A DNA stretch of 64,000 bases from Oecophyllibacter saccharovorans. Its GTDB lineage: Bacteria; Pseudomonadota; Alphaproteobacteria; Acetobacterales; Acetobacteraceae. The position numbers were made by a program, and so were the translations under genes. A model generated the notes under the pieces. That model ran no database searches and had not been told where the DNA came from. It saw only the letters and a list, made by a program, of their open reading frames with translations. Of this stretch, positions 18,783 through 27,555 are shown piece by piece. Positions within the stretch are counted from its first letter, which is position 1. Every line of letters starts with the position of its first letter. Location: the NCBI RefSeq assembly GCF_006542375.1, contig NZ_CP038143.1, forward strand, positions 1,860,001 through 1,924,000, in the 5' to 3' direction.

Positions 18783-18883
18783 ATGTCAGCACACCCTGCG
18801 TAGAGGCAACCAGATAAGGTAAGGTAATCCTGCAACCCCGTCGTTCCGACGCAAGGACCCTCATCAGGGAAAGGTGTTTTCTC

Positions 18884-19567
18884 GTGGAAAATTCCACCTC
18901 TCGTGTTTTCGAAGATTTTCCGGGCCAGTACCATCTCATTTCCGCTCCAGGCACTGCGGGGCTGACGCCCCACATCATCCTGCAGATGAGTGGCCAGCCT
19001 TATCAGCTGACCCTGCTCAATCTGCGTGCAGGTGAGCAGAAAACACCGGCTTATCTGCGCCTTAACCCTAACGGGCGCGTTCCGACCCTGATTCTGCCGG
19101 ACGAAACAAAAATTTTCGAGGCAGCGGCCATCACCATGGTGCTGGCACGTGCTTTCCCGGAACTTGGGCTCTGCCCTGACTTGCCTGACGATAGAGCGCT
19201 TTACGACCAATGGCTGGTTTTTCTAACCAATACATTTCAGGCCAACTACATGCTTTTCAGGCATCCTGAACGTCTGGTCGGGGAGAATACAGCTACTCAG
19301 GTAGCTGTGGCCCAGGGGGCGGCAAAGCGCTGCGAGGCCTGCCTGCAGATCCTGGCCAAGGCCCTTGAGCAGAAGGGGCCTTATCTGCTGGGCGAGAAAC
19401 TGTCAGCAGCTGACCTTTACCTGGCCATGATCTGCCGCTGGGCAGCGCGTCTCCCGCAGCCACCAAGAGCTTTTCCAGCCCTTGCGGCCCTGCTTGACCG
19501 CATCAATGCCCTTCCCGCCGTCCGGGAAGTGCTTCTGCAGGAACAGATCGAAGGCCCCTTGGCCTGA
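18884..19567 (+). CDS. Glutathione S-transferase family protein
   Basis: 227 residues, GTG start with AAAGG nine bases upstream. The N-terminal thioredoxin-like domain (residues 17-90) includes NPNGRVPTLIL with the cis-Pro and IFEAAAITMVLA where the GSH-binding Glu/Ser usually sits (here Glu-Ala). The C-terminal all-helical domain ends with LLGEKLSAADLYLAMICRW, the usual N-capping box. It is a single gene; substrate cannot be inferred. Confidence 0.87.
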   Translation: MENSTSRVFEDFPGQYHLISAPGTAGLTPHIILQMSGQPYQLTLLNLRAGEQKTPAYLRLNPNGRVPTLILPDETKIFEAAAITMVLARAFPELGLCPDLPDDRALYDQWLVFLTNTFQANYMLFRHPERLVGENTATQVAVAQGAAKRCEACLQILAKALEQKGPYLLGEKLSAADLYLAMICRWAARLPQPPRAFPALAALLDRINALPAVREVLLQEQIEGPLA

Positions 19568-19669
19568 ATCCTGGCCAGCGGGCCGGCAACTGAAAGCCTG
19601 TGAGTGAAGAGGTCTCTCCCGCCTGGGCCAGGTCAGGCGAGAGAGGGGCACACAGTTGAGAACCGGGTC

Positions 19670-20473
19670 TTAGAAGATGATGCCCGCTGTCTGGCCGCCA
19701 TCGACCGTAACCGTGGTGCCTGTCATGAAGCTGTTCCAGGGGGCGCACATGCTGACAACGGTTTCAGCCATTTCACCCGGTTGACCCACGCGCCCGTCCG
19801 GCTGATGGGCCAGGATCTTTTCCCGGCCGTCCGGCATGGAGAGGAACTTGTCGAGCAGCGGCGTTTCCACAGGGCCCGGGCAGAGGGCGTTGATGCAGAC
19901 ATTGTGACGGGCATAATCCAGCGCGGCGGCCTTTGTCAGTCCGATCACGCCCCATTTGGAAGCGCAGTAGGCGCTGACGCCGGCAAAGCCGATCTCTCCG
20001 GCCACGGAAGAAGTATTGACAATGCGCCCGCCGCCCGATTTGAGCATGAGCGGGATCTCATACTTCATGGAGAAAAAGACCCCGCGCAGATTGACGTCCA
20101 GGACGCGGTTCCATTCTTCAGCTGAAATATCCGCCATGCCTGCAGCGACACTCTGCGCCATGCCGGCGTTGTTGAAAGCCGCGTCCAGCCGCCCGAAACG
20201 GCTTTCAACCTCTTTGAGCGCATCAGCAACATGGCTTTCCACGCTGACATCACACCCGCTGATGCAGAGGGGCTTTTTGCCGCCCGCAGCCTCGATCTCC
20301 TGCTGCGTTTTGAGCAGCGGCGCTTCCGCACGCCCGACCAGGATCAGCTGCGCCCCCAGACGAGCGAAAGCCAGCGCAGAGGCCTGGCCGATCCCGCTGC
20401 TGGCGCCGGTGATGAAGACAACCTTGTCATTCCAGTAATCAGCCTGGCTGACGGATGGATGAACCTGGGTCAT
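19670..20473 (-). CDS. SDR-family oxidoreductase (classical short-chain dehydrogenase)
   Basis: 267 residues. All classical SDR elements are present: coenzyme motif TGASSGIG at 22-29, NNAG at 101-104, catalytic Ser155/156 in NTSSV, and Tyr169-x3-Lys173 in SAYCASKWG, followed by CPGPVETPL. The Arg48 after the second beta strand (LVGR) hints at NADP preference. It could act on a ketone, sugar or polyol; the substrate is open. It lies about 100 bp downstream of the AI-2E transporter gene on the same strand. Confidence 0.92.
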   Translation of the reverse strand: MTQVHPSVSQADYWNDKVVFITGASSGIGQASALAFARLGAQLILVGRAEAPLLKTQQEIEAAGGKKPLCISGCDVSVESHVADALKEVESRFGRLDAAFNNAGMAQSVAAGMADISAEEWNRVLDVNLRGVFFSMKYEIPLMLKSGGGRIVNTSSVAGEIGFAGVSAYCASKWGVIGLTKAAALDYARHNVCINALCPGPVETPLLDKFLSMPDGREKILAHQPDGRVGQPGEMAETVVSMCAPWNSFMTGTTVTVDGGQTAGIIF

Positions 20474-20569
20474 TGATGAGCCCTCCGGAAAGAATGAAAA
20501 TCTCTCAGACGTGCAAGAACGCTGAAATTCCCATCATCATGAAGGGTGGCGCCCGGTCGAACAACCCCT

Positions 20570-21784
20570 TCAGGAGGAGGAAGATCCCTCCACCTGTGAG
20601 GGGCTGCTGGCGGATCTGACCGGGTTGAAGGTCTGGAAGGAAAGCGTGGCATGCGCATCCGCCATCCAGGAGCGCCAGAGACTGTTCATGCAGGCCATGA
20701 CAGCAGGGCCGATGAAGAGCCCCAGTAGGCCGAAACAGGCGATGCCCCCCAGAATGCCGAACAGCGCCCACAGGAAGGGAAGGTTGGTCTTGCCCCCCAC
20801 CAGCATCGGCCGAAGGAACTGCCCGGCCAGGGACATGATGGTATAGCCGCCGATATACACGCCGATCCCCCACCACAGTGAATGAAAGGAGATGATGAGA
20901 CAGCAGATCGCAAGCACGATCCCGCCCAGGAAGGGGATCATCGAGCCGATGCCGGTCATGAAAGCCAGGGCGAGGGGCTGGGGAGCGCCGGCCATGATGT
21001 AAAGAACGCCGATCAACGCGCCTTCGCCCAAGCCCACAACCACCAGCCCCATCAGGGTGCCATAAACGGATTCAATGACCTGGCGGCCAAACACCTCTCC
21101 CTGCTGGCCGAACAGGCAGTTGGTCAGAGCACTCAGTTCCTTGATGAGGCTGTCACCGTATTTCAGCACGAAATAAAGCGCTGTGGTCGCAAAGGAGAAT
21201 TCAATGCCCAGGTTCAGAAAGGACATCGCCACATATTGCGTGACACTGATGGCAGGCTTGAAATTGAGGGTGGAGAGCAGGTGCTCCAACGCATGGGGCG
21301 TTTCAAGATTGTTGTGCCACCAATGCGCCAGCTTGTGGCCGATGACAGGCACATGCGCCACCCAGTCCGGCATGGGTAGGCCGGATTTCAGCACTTCTTG
21401 CAGATAAGGCAGGCCGACCATCGCTTCCTGCGCCGCCTTGACGGCGATGTAACACAAGGGGGCGATGAGGACGATCGTGATGACCGTCGTCGCCAGGGTC
21501 GGCAGGATCGTGCTGTTCCATTTTCCGTTCTGGGGCCACCATTTCTGCATGCGCCGGTAAAGCGGCCAGGCGCAGATGGCAAAGATCCCAGCCCAGGCCA
21601 ATGCACCCAGAAAGGACCACAGGATGTAGAGCGACGCCGCCACGATGAAGAGCGACAGCCAGAACCTGGCTTTCTTCTGCCGCCGTTCCGTCGCGGAGGG
21701 TTGGGGTTGAGAGTCTGGAGAAGGGGCAGAAGAGGAAGGCAAACGCGGAACTCCCGAAAATTCAAATGCTTGGCTTCGCGTCAA
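20570..21784 (-). CDS. AI-2E family transporter (PerM/TqsA-like)
   Basis: 404 residues with about 8 membrane segments. After a Ser/Pro-rich N-terminal tail, TM1 and TM2 lie at about 42-75, a large soluble segment spans roughly 100-200, and the conserved part reads VVVGLGEGALIGVLY, GIGSMIPFLGGIVLA and FLRPMLVGGKTNLPFLWALFGILGG, signature sequences of the family. Members are linked to autoinducer-2 export or Na+/H+ antiport; the family name alone does not prove AI-2 transport. The start lies about 280 bp from the divergent alcohol dehydrogenase. Confidence 0.9.
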   Translation of the reverse strand: MTRSQAFEFSGVPRLPSSSAPSPDSQPQPSATERRQKKARFWLSLFIVAASLYILWSFLGALAWAGIFAICAWPLYRRMQKWWPQNGKWNSTILPTLATTVITIVLIAPLCYIAVKAAQEAMVGLPYLQEVLKSGLPMPDWVAHVPVIGHKLAHWWHNNLETPHALEHLLSTLNFKPAISVTQYVAMSFLNLGIEFSFATTALYFVLKYGDSLIKELSALTNCLFGQQGEVFGRQVIESVYGTLMGLVVVGLGEGALIGVLYIMAGAPQPLALAFMTGIGSMIPFLGGIVLAICCLIISFHSLWWGIGVYIGGYTIMSLAGQFLRPMLVGGKTNLPFLWALFGILGGIACFGLLGLFIGPAVMACMNSLWRSWMADAHATLSFQTFNPVRSASSPSQVEGSSSS

Positions 21785-22065
21785 TGCGGAAGAGACGGAA
21801 ATGGAAACCTGTCAACGAGGACGGGGGGCAGACCTGCAGAACTAACGGCCCACGCCAGGGTTGCAGGGAGCGGGGCCAGACTACATCTAGACTCTAGTGG
21901 CTCCTGGAACCCTCCTGTGAAGCGCTGACGGGGCCTGAGAAAGCCCGGCTCTGGCGTGCTCACCTGGAGGATACCTTCGCGCGGCGGCTGAAAGCGCTGC
22001 GGTCGGCCCGGGACCTGAAGAATGAAGCTTTACCGGGCTTCTTCACCGATACAAGGAATTTCTGC
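21785..22065. other. Intergenic region between AI-2E transporter and alcohol dehydrogenase, with an unexplained open frame
   Basis: It holds the divergent promoters. From 21898 to the dehydrogenase start, the plus strand is open in the same frame as that gene for 56 codons, with a coding-like, helix-forming sequence (EKARLWRAHLEDTFARRLKA) but no ATG, GTG or TTG start. It may be a decayed gene end or a chance frame. Confidence 0.35.
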
Positions 22066-23121
22066 ATGAAAACCACGGCCTACGGCGCCCAGACGGCTGA
22101 ATCCGCCCTGAAACCCCTCGAAATCGAGCGGCGTGATCTGCGTGATAATGACGTAGAGATGGAAGTCCTCTATTGCGGGGTCTGCCACTCCGACCTGCAC
22201 CAGGTCCGCGATGACTGGGGCGGAAGCGTGTATCCGGTCGTTCCGGGCCATGAAATCATCGGACGTGTCACTGCCACGGGCCCGAAAGCGAAGAAATACA
22301 AACCCGGGGATCTCGTGGCCGTCGGGTGCATGGTGGATTCCTGCCAGCATTGTGACCAGTGTGAGGAGGGTGACGAGCAGTATTGCCGCGAAAGGCCCAC
22401 CCTGACCTACAATTCCCCTGACCGCATTGACGGGCGCAACACGCATGGCGGCTATTCCAAGCATCTCGTGGCGCGGGAGGATTTCGTGCTGCGCATGCCT
22501 GAAGGGCTAGATGCCTCACGGGCCGCGCCCATTCTCTGCGCCGGCATCACCACCTATTCCCCCCTGCGGCACTGGGGGGTTAAAAAAGGCAGCCGGGTCG
22601 GCGTGATCGGCCTGGGCGGTCTGGGCCATATGGCTGTCAAGCTGGCAGCGGGGATGGGCGCGGAAGTGACCCTGATCACCCGTTCAGCCAGCAAGGCCAA
22701 GGATGCTGCCGAGCTCGGCGCACAGCACAGCCTGATCTCAACCGATCCTGTGGCCATGGAAGCGGCCAAGAACAGCTTTGACCTGATCATCGATACCGTG
22801 CCGGTCGAGCATGATCTCAAGCCTTACGTGCCCCTGCTGGACATCAATGGCGCGCTGGTCATGGTCGGCCAGATCGGCCCCATGGGCGAGATGGACAGCG
22901 TGCCGATGGTCATGGGGCGGCGCCAGATTGCCGGTTCGGTCATCGGAGGGATTGAGGAGACGCAGGAGCTACTCGACCTCTGCGCCGAGAAGAACATCCT
23001 GCCTGACTGCGAGATCATCCGCATGGATGAAATCAACGATGCTTTTGCGAGGATGGAACGCGGTGATGTCCATTACCGCTTCGTCATTGACATGAGCACG
23101 CTGCCTGGCCCGCGCGCCTGA
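22066..23121 (+). CDS. NAD(P)-dependent zinc alcohol dehydrogenase, cinnamyl-alcohol-dehydrogenase-like
   Basis: 351 residues. Catalytic zinc ligands Cys40 (GVCHSD), His62/Glu63 (GHE) and the Cys in PILCAG are intact, as are the four structural-zinc cysteines at 93, 96, 99 and 107. The Rossmann motif is GLGGLGH. Length and motifs match the YahK/CAD subgroup of medium-chain dehydrogenases, which reduce aldehydes with NADPH. An aldehyde/alcohol role suits an acetic acid bacterium. The gene is a single unit facing the polyol permease gene tail to tail, 17 bp apart. Confidence 0.93.
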   Translation: MKTTAYGAQTAESALKPLEIERRDLRDNDVEMEVLYCGVCHSDLHQVRDDWGGSVYPVVPGHEIIGRVTATGPKAKKYKPGDLVAVGCMVDSCQHCDQCEEGDEQYCRERPTLTYNSPDRIDGRNTHGGYSKHLVAREDFVLRMPEGLDASRAAPILCAGITTYSPLRHWGVKKGSRVGVIGLGGLGHMAVKLAAGMGAEVTLITRSASKAKDAAELGAQHSLISTDPVAMEAAKNSFDLIIDTVPVEHDLKPYVPLLDINGALVMVGQIGPMGEMDSVPMVMGRRQIAGSVIGGIEETQELLDLCAEKNILPDCEIIRMDEINDAFARMERGDVHYRFVIDMSTLPGPRA

Positions 23122-23138
23122 AGCGGCAAGGTCTTCCG

Positions 23139-24482
23139 TCAGTTCTCAGGCACTTCGCCTGCAGAACGGGCGGAGACCTGCTCTTGCATAGCAATGTAGC
23201 GGCGTGCAGCCGGGGAGACCGTCAGGCCCATGGTAAGACCAGCTGAGAGCAGATAAAGCAGCGCGAAGGTCCATATCACATAGATCATGCCCCCTCCGAA
23301 AACAGCTGCACACAGGCTGACGATCGCAGGGCCGATCCAGGTCGAAGCGCCAGCACCCAGCCCCAGGATAGAGAGGGCGGCGGCTTTTTCCTTCGGGCAG
23401 ATCTGAGGCATCAGCCCCGAAAGGGGCACGAAAGCGGCAATCGTTGCGCCGTAGAAGATGCCTGCCGCTGCAGCGAGCCAGAAATTCCCCGGGAACCAGA
23501 GAGGCACATAATAAAACAGCGGGATGGAGACAAAGCCGCCCACGCCCCCGAAGAGGGCGACCACTTTGCGGCTTCCCAGTCGGTCGGCCACCATGCCGGC
23601 GATCAGGTTAAAAAGAATATTGCTCAGGAAGATCAGCGAGAGCAGATTGAGCCATTCCCCCAGTGAAAACCCCAGCCGGTCGACAAAGAAGGCCGGCATA
23701 ATGGCCAGGAAGGCGTATTCCGAAGACGTATCGATCGTGCGGACGATGCCGGCGATGAGCGTTTTCGGCTCACGCCACATGATGCTGAGCGAGCCGAGAA
23801 AAACCTGGCTTGCAGGGATGTGGGCAGGCAGCAGGCGCTTTCTGCCGGTCGGCTCATGGGTGAACAGCAGGGCGATAAGACCACCGGCGACGACCAGCAC
23901 AAGAGAGCACCAGAAAGTGTTGAGCTCGCCGATCTGGGGAATGGCCAGACGGGCGAACTGCGAACCCAAGGTCGGCAGACCGGCCGAAAAGGAAAACCAG
24001 AACCACCCGGCTGCCGAGCCCAGCATCGCTGTAGGTGTCGCAGCGGCGATCCAGACGAGCAGCGCATAGGCAAAAAGCGGATACGCAAAGCCGCGCAACG
24101 TGTAGAAGAGCAGGATCATGGCGCTGTTGTTGGGGCCCAGACCCAGCACGAGAAAACCGATTTCAAACACCGCCCAGAGAATGAGCCCGATCCACATGAC
24201 CTTTTTCGGCCCCCAGAGATCGGAAAGCGGCCCGGCCAGCCACGCCGAGACCATGACGGCGATGCCGTAAAAGGTGAACAGCTCGTTCACGAAGGCCTGG
24301 GAGTGACCGTTATGGAGCATGTAGGTATCGAGATACCCGGCCTCGACACCATCTCCGATCATGAAAAGAAGCTGACCGACAAAAGCCCAGAACAGGGCCC
24401 GGGGAATGCCGATACGTTCAATGAAGCTGTGTTTTTCTACCATCACATCAGGCCAGGCCGGCCTGCCTCTCCGGTTGGGCAC
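23139..24482 (-). CDS. MFS transporter of the polyol permease family (RbtT/DalT/CsbX-like)
   Basis: 447 residues, 12 predicted membrane segments. The first helix contains GQLLFMIGDGVEAGYL, and helices 4-5 read LRGFAYPLFAYALLVW and GSAAGWFWFSFSAGLPTLG, which match ribitol/D-arabinitol permeases closely from memory. The GTG at 24482 has GGGAG upstream and is my preferred start; ATG 24443 is the alternative. Polyols feed periplasmic and cytoplasmic dehydrogenases in acetic acid bacteria; the exact sugar alcohol is not determined. No polyol dehydrogenase is directly adjacent. Confidence 0.85.
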   Translation of the reverse strand: MPNRRGRPAWPDVMVEKHSFIERIGIPRALFWAFVGQLLFMIGDGVEAGYLDTYMLHNGHSQAFVNELFTFYGIAVMVSAWLAGPLSDLWGPKKVMWIGLILWAVFEIGFLVLGLGPNNSAMILLFYTLRGFAYPLFAYALLVWIAAATPTAMLGSAAGWFWFSFSAGLPTLGSQFARLAIPQIGELNTFWCSLVLVVAGGLIALLFTHEPTGRKRLLPAHIPASQVFLGSLSIMWREPKTLIAGIVRTIDTSSEYAFLAIMPAFFVDRLGFSLGEWLNLLSLIFLSNILFNLIAGMVADRLGSRKVVALFGGVGGFVSIPLFYYVPLWFPGNFWLAAAAGIFYGATIAAFVPLSGLMPQICPKEKAAALSILGLGAGASTWIGPAIVSLCAAVFGGGMIYVIWTFALLYLLSAGLTMGLTVSPAARRYIAMQEQVSARSAGEVPEN

Positions 24483-24644
24483 CAGCTCTCCCTGTCGCTT
24501 ACACTATCAATCGCCACGTCATGACAGGAGATACCCAGAAGAGCGGGCCGGGGGGATGAGCCTGCATGGAGGCTCAGCTCAGCTGAAACAGACGTTTCCG
24601 CTTCCGGCCACCAGCAACTGATACGAAATCAGGAAAGAACGAGG

Positions 24645-24660
24645 CCTCACCCAGGTGAGG
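24645..24660 (-). terminator. Short GC hairpin downstream of the epimerase gene
   Basis: CCTCAC-CCAG-GTGAGG, 6 bp stem with 4-base loop, in the 300 bp without genes between 24483 and 24784. On the minus strand it is followed by a pyrimidine-rich stretch (CCTCGTTCTTTCC). Nothing else is recognised in this interval. Confidence 0.4.
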
Positions 24661-24784
24661 GGCCAGGCAGAGTGGCGCTGAAAACAGCTGGGCAACGACC
24701 TGCCGGAAGAGAACGTTTGTGCGGGACGCCATCATAACGTTCCCGCTGGCAGAAACCAAATGCCCGCCTCAGGCAAGCTGCCGC

Positions 24785-25693
24785 TCAGGCCAGCCAGGGC
24801 GCCTTTCGGGGTGCAAAGCCCAGCACGGTCCGGGCTTTCGTATTGTCAGCGCCGCTCAGCTCATTTTCATAATAAACCGTTTCCTCGCCGTATTTCTCGC
24901 GCCCTTCCTCAAGCCCCACGACCGGCGGGGGAGGGGCGTGCACCCAGGCTGCAAACCTGTTCAGCCATTCCGCATAAGGGAGCGGGGTGGAATCCGTGAT
25001 GTCATAAATGCCGCCCGGTGCCGTAAGAGCACGCGCTGTCGCCTCAGCGGCATCCTCCACATCCACAAAAGACCAGACGCCATCAGCCTTGCCGATAAGC
25101 GCTACCGCCTTGTCGGCAAGATGCCGGGCGAATACCCCCTCCCGGGTGTACCAGGTCCCCGGACCATAGAGAAAGCCATACCGCAAGGCCGTGGTTTCAA
25201 GGTCCTTCACCGCCAGGAGGCGTTCTTCCAGCGTGGCATACATGCGCGCGCTTTCCCCGACGGAACCGGGGCCATCAACACGGAAAGGGGATTGTTCTGT
25301 TGCCAGCTGCCCTGCAGGCCCCAACAGATAGAAGCCGCTTGACTGCTGCAGGTATCTCCGCGCCCCACAGGCCCTAGCAGCTGCCAGCAAGGCCGCACTC
25401 CCCGTCAGGCGCAGATGCGCATCGGCTGGCAAAGCTTCCACCAGCTGGAAAGGATCAGCCGGCAGGGCGCTGAGCAGGTTGATGATCGCTTCAGGCTGCA
25501 CCTGGCGGCAAAGCGTTTCCACCTCGGCCGCATCCAGCACATTGCACGCAGCGACATGCGCCCCCTGTTCCCGCAACCAGGCCAGCCCCTCAGGCTTCCG
25601 CCCAAGCCCCCAGACTTCATGCCCTTTGGCGACAAGCTTGCGCACAAGAGGGCGGCCAAGAGCACCGGTTGCACCTGCGATGAGAACTTTCAT
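24785..25693 (-). CDS. NAD-dependent epimerase/dehydratase family protein
   Basis: 302 residues. An extended-SDR Rossmann fold starts at once with GATGALG (residues 7-13). The active-site region reads QQSSGFYLLGP, then ARMYATLEERLL where Tyr-x3-Lys would be expected, but Lys is replaced (YATLE), so classical epimerase catalysis is doubtful. C-terminal EDAAEATARAL and GIYDITDSTP fit NAD-binding 'atypical' members. It is a single gene. Substrate unknown. Confidence 0.82.
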   Translation of the reverse strand: MKVLIAGATGALGRPLVRKLVAKGHEVWGLGRKPEGLAWLREQGAHVAACNVLDAAEVETLCRQVQPEAIINLLSALPADPFQLVEALPADAHLRLTGSAALLAAARACGARRYLQQSSGFYLLGPAGQLATEQSPFRVDGPGSVGESARMYATLEERLLAVKDLETTALRYGFLYGPGTWYTREGVFARHLADKAVALIGKADGVWSFVDVEDAAEATARALTAPGGIYDITDSTPLPYAEWLNRFAAWVHAPPPPVVGLEEGREKYGEETVYYENELSGADNTKARTVLGFAPRKAPWLA

Positions 25694-25992
25694 GAATACC
25701 CAGTCCCCTCAGGTACGGGAATGACCAGCTGTCCGCAGAATCAGAATGACTTGGTGGAAAGCTATTTTTCTGACCATTAGCGTTTCAGATCGAGTTTTAT
25801 AAAGACTACAGAACGAAGGAGACTAAGATCAAAAACTGGTCTTGGTAATTATTGCCAAAGAAAAAAGCTGTACAGTAATCTGTATATCAATAACTGCATG
25901 CCAAGTTTCTGAACTTATTTTGGAGCTTGAGTAAGAGAGCAGTAGATTTTTCAGGATTTCTGGGAAGCAGGAGCTGAATGCGGAAGCGATTA
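25694..25992. other. AT-rich gene-free spacer
   Basis: About 300 bp between the epimerase start and tRNA-Ser(GGA). It should carry the epimerase promoter. A minus-strand frame of 63 codons runs out of the tRNA and is not credible as a gene. No hairpin with a T-run identified. Confidence 0.5.
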
Positions 25993-26083
25993 TGGCGGAG
26001 AGAGTGGGATTCGAACCCACGGTACGCTATTAACGCACACACGCTTTCCAAGCGTGCGCCTTAAGCCGCTCGGCCATCTCTCC
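25993..26083 (-). tRNA. tRNA-Ser (anticodon GGA)
   Basis: Class II tRNA with encoded CCA. Acceptor GGAGAGA/TCTCTCC, anticodon stem CACGC/GCGTG around TTGGAAA (GGA, reads UCC/UCU), long variable arm, T-arm GTGGG-TTCGAAT-CCCAC. It begins 17 bp after the trpF stop on the same strand. Confidence 0.96.
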
Positions 26084-26100
26084 GGCGCAGGGAATAGATA

Positions 26101-26802
26101 TCATGATCCTGCAGAAGTGCAAGACTTTGCGCGGACATTGCGGACAAAATTTTCCATCCGCGCCAGCGATTTCCGGCCGGGACTTTCCTCCACCCCTGAA
26201 GAGACATCCACAGCTCTGGCCCCGCTGAGCTTCAGGGCGGTCTGGACATTTTCCGGCGTCAGACCGCCTGCCAGCATCCACGGCCGTGGTGAGTGCCAGT
26301 CCTGTGTCAGGGCCCAGTCAAAGCTGCGCCCCAAGCCGCCTGGGCGCGTGTCCTGGGCAGTGGCGCGCGCTTCAATGACATAACCGTCAATCTGGTCCGC
26401 GCTGCTGGTTGAAGGCAGATGCGCTTTATCGGCAATACCCTGCGCCAGCCAGACCGGTAGCTGGAAATGGCGGCGGATTGCCTGGGCATTTTCCAGGGAG
26501 GTGTAAAGCTGAAGCCCGTCAAGCGGCAGGTGCTCGAGAACCTGTTCGATGACCCTCAGGGTGGGTTTGACGAAAAGCCCGATACGTTCCGGCTCATCTG
26601 CCTGGGCGGGGGAGGTGGCCTCGTGAAGGCGGCGCGCTTCACCAGGTGTCAGGAAACGGGGCGAGGCGGGGTGAAAAACCAGACCGACCCAGCGAACCTT
26701 CAAAGCCTGGCACAGTTCCATCTCAGCCGGACCGCGAAGGCCGCAGATCTTGATATCCGCTACCCTGGCAGCCTGATGCGCGTAAGGAGAAGAGGGGCTC
26801 AC
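26101..26802 (-). CDS. trpF: Phosphoribosylanthranilate isomerase
   Basis: 233 residues. TrpF catalyses the Amadori rearrangement of phosphoribosylanthranilate in tryptophan synthesis. The TIM barrel starts with DIKICGLRG (catalytic Cys20), continues with VGLVFHPASPRFL, VFVKPT-like GLFVKPT, LQLYTS, and ends with LAGGLTPENV and AVDVSSGVEESPGRK carrying the phosphate site. The start overlaps the pyrF stop by 4 bp. Unlike the common alphaproteobacterial order, trpB and trpA do not follow; a tRNA gene does. Confidence 0.94.
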   Translation of the reverse strand: MSPSSPYAHQAARVADIKICGLRGPAEMELCQALKVRWVGLVFHPASPRFLTPGEARRLHEATSPAQADEPERIGLFVKPTLRVIEQVLEHLPLDGLQLYTSLENAQAIRRHFQLPVWLAQGIADKAHLPSTSSADQIDGYVIEARATAQDTRPGGLGRSFDWALTQDWHSPRPWMLAGGLTPENVQTALKLSGARAVDVSSGVEESPGRKSLARMENFVRNVRAKSCTSAGS

Positions 26803-27551
26803 GCGGAAGCGAGTTCTTCCTGAATGAGGGTGGCCGCGCGGGCCGGGTCCTCGGCCTGGGTGATGGGCCGGCCGACCACGATCCAGCTGGCCCCCGCACG
26901 CGCTGCCTGGGCCGGGGTCATGACGCGTTTCTGGTCATTGGCCACGCTGCCTGCCGGGCGGATGCCAGGCACCACCAGCTCCACCTGCGGGCCGAGGGCC
27001 TCACGCAAAGCGGTGATTTCATGCGCTGAGCACACCAGCCCGTCCGCGCCGGCCTCCACAGCCATTTTTCCCAGCCGGATAACCTGCTCCAGGGGCGAGG
27101 CCGGAACGCCGATCTCGTTCAGCCCAGCTGCATCCATGCTGGTCAGCACAGTCACAGCCAGCAGACGGGGCCGGTCAGGGCTGTCACCGAACGCTTCCTG
27201 CAGCACATCGCGGGAGCGGGCGATCATCTCGCGCCCCCCGCTTGCGTGAATGGTTGTCAGAACAGGCTTGAGGGGGCAGAGCGCTTTCAGCCCGGCAGCG
27301 ACGGTATTGGGAATGTCATGCAGCTTGAGGTCAAGGAAGACCGGATGGCGGGCTGCAATCTCCCTTACCGCGTCAAAACCGCAGGCATAGGTGAATTCCA
27401 GCCCGAGCTTGATGGCATCCACTTTGCCCTCAAGTACCTCGATCAGCTGGCGTCCGCGCTGCGGATCAGCCGTGTCGATCGCAGCGATCAGCCGGGTGCG
27501 GGCGGGCGCTACCCCTTTTATGCCCGGACCGCTTTCCTGAGGCAGGGCCAT
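26799..27551 (-). CDS. pyrF: Orotidine 5'-phosphate decarboxylase
   Basis: 250 residues from ATG 27551; the frame is open further upstream but only through lapA. PyrF makes UMP from OMP. Catalytic residues are visible: Asp26 (AAIDT), Lys48 (IKLG) and the Asp-Lys-x-x-Asp signature at 74-79 (DLKLHD), plus VPGIRPAG and the phosphate-binding VVGRPIT near the C-terminus. It sits between lapA (4 bp gap) and trpF (4 bp overlap). Confidence 0.95.
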   Translation of the reverse strand: MALPQESGPGIKGVAPARTRLIAAIDTADPQRGRQLIEVLEGKVDAIKLGLEFTYACGFDAVREIAARHPVFLDLKLHDIPNTVAAGLKALCPLKPVLTTIHASGGREMIARSRDVLQEAFGDSPDRPRLLAVTVLTSMDAAGLNEIGVPASPLEQVIRLGKMAVEAGADGLVCSAHEITALREALGPQVELVVPGIRPAGSVANDQKRVMTPAQAARAGASWIVVGRPITQAEDPARAATLIQEELASA

Positions 27552-27555
27552 CCGT

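Noticed and set aside
25829-26020. Minus-strand frame of 63 codons after tRNA-Ser(GGA)
   Set aside because: Begins inside the tRNA gene and runs through AT-rich DNA; chance frame.
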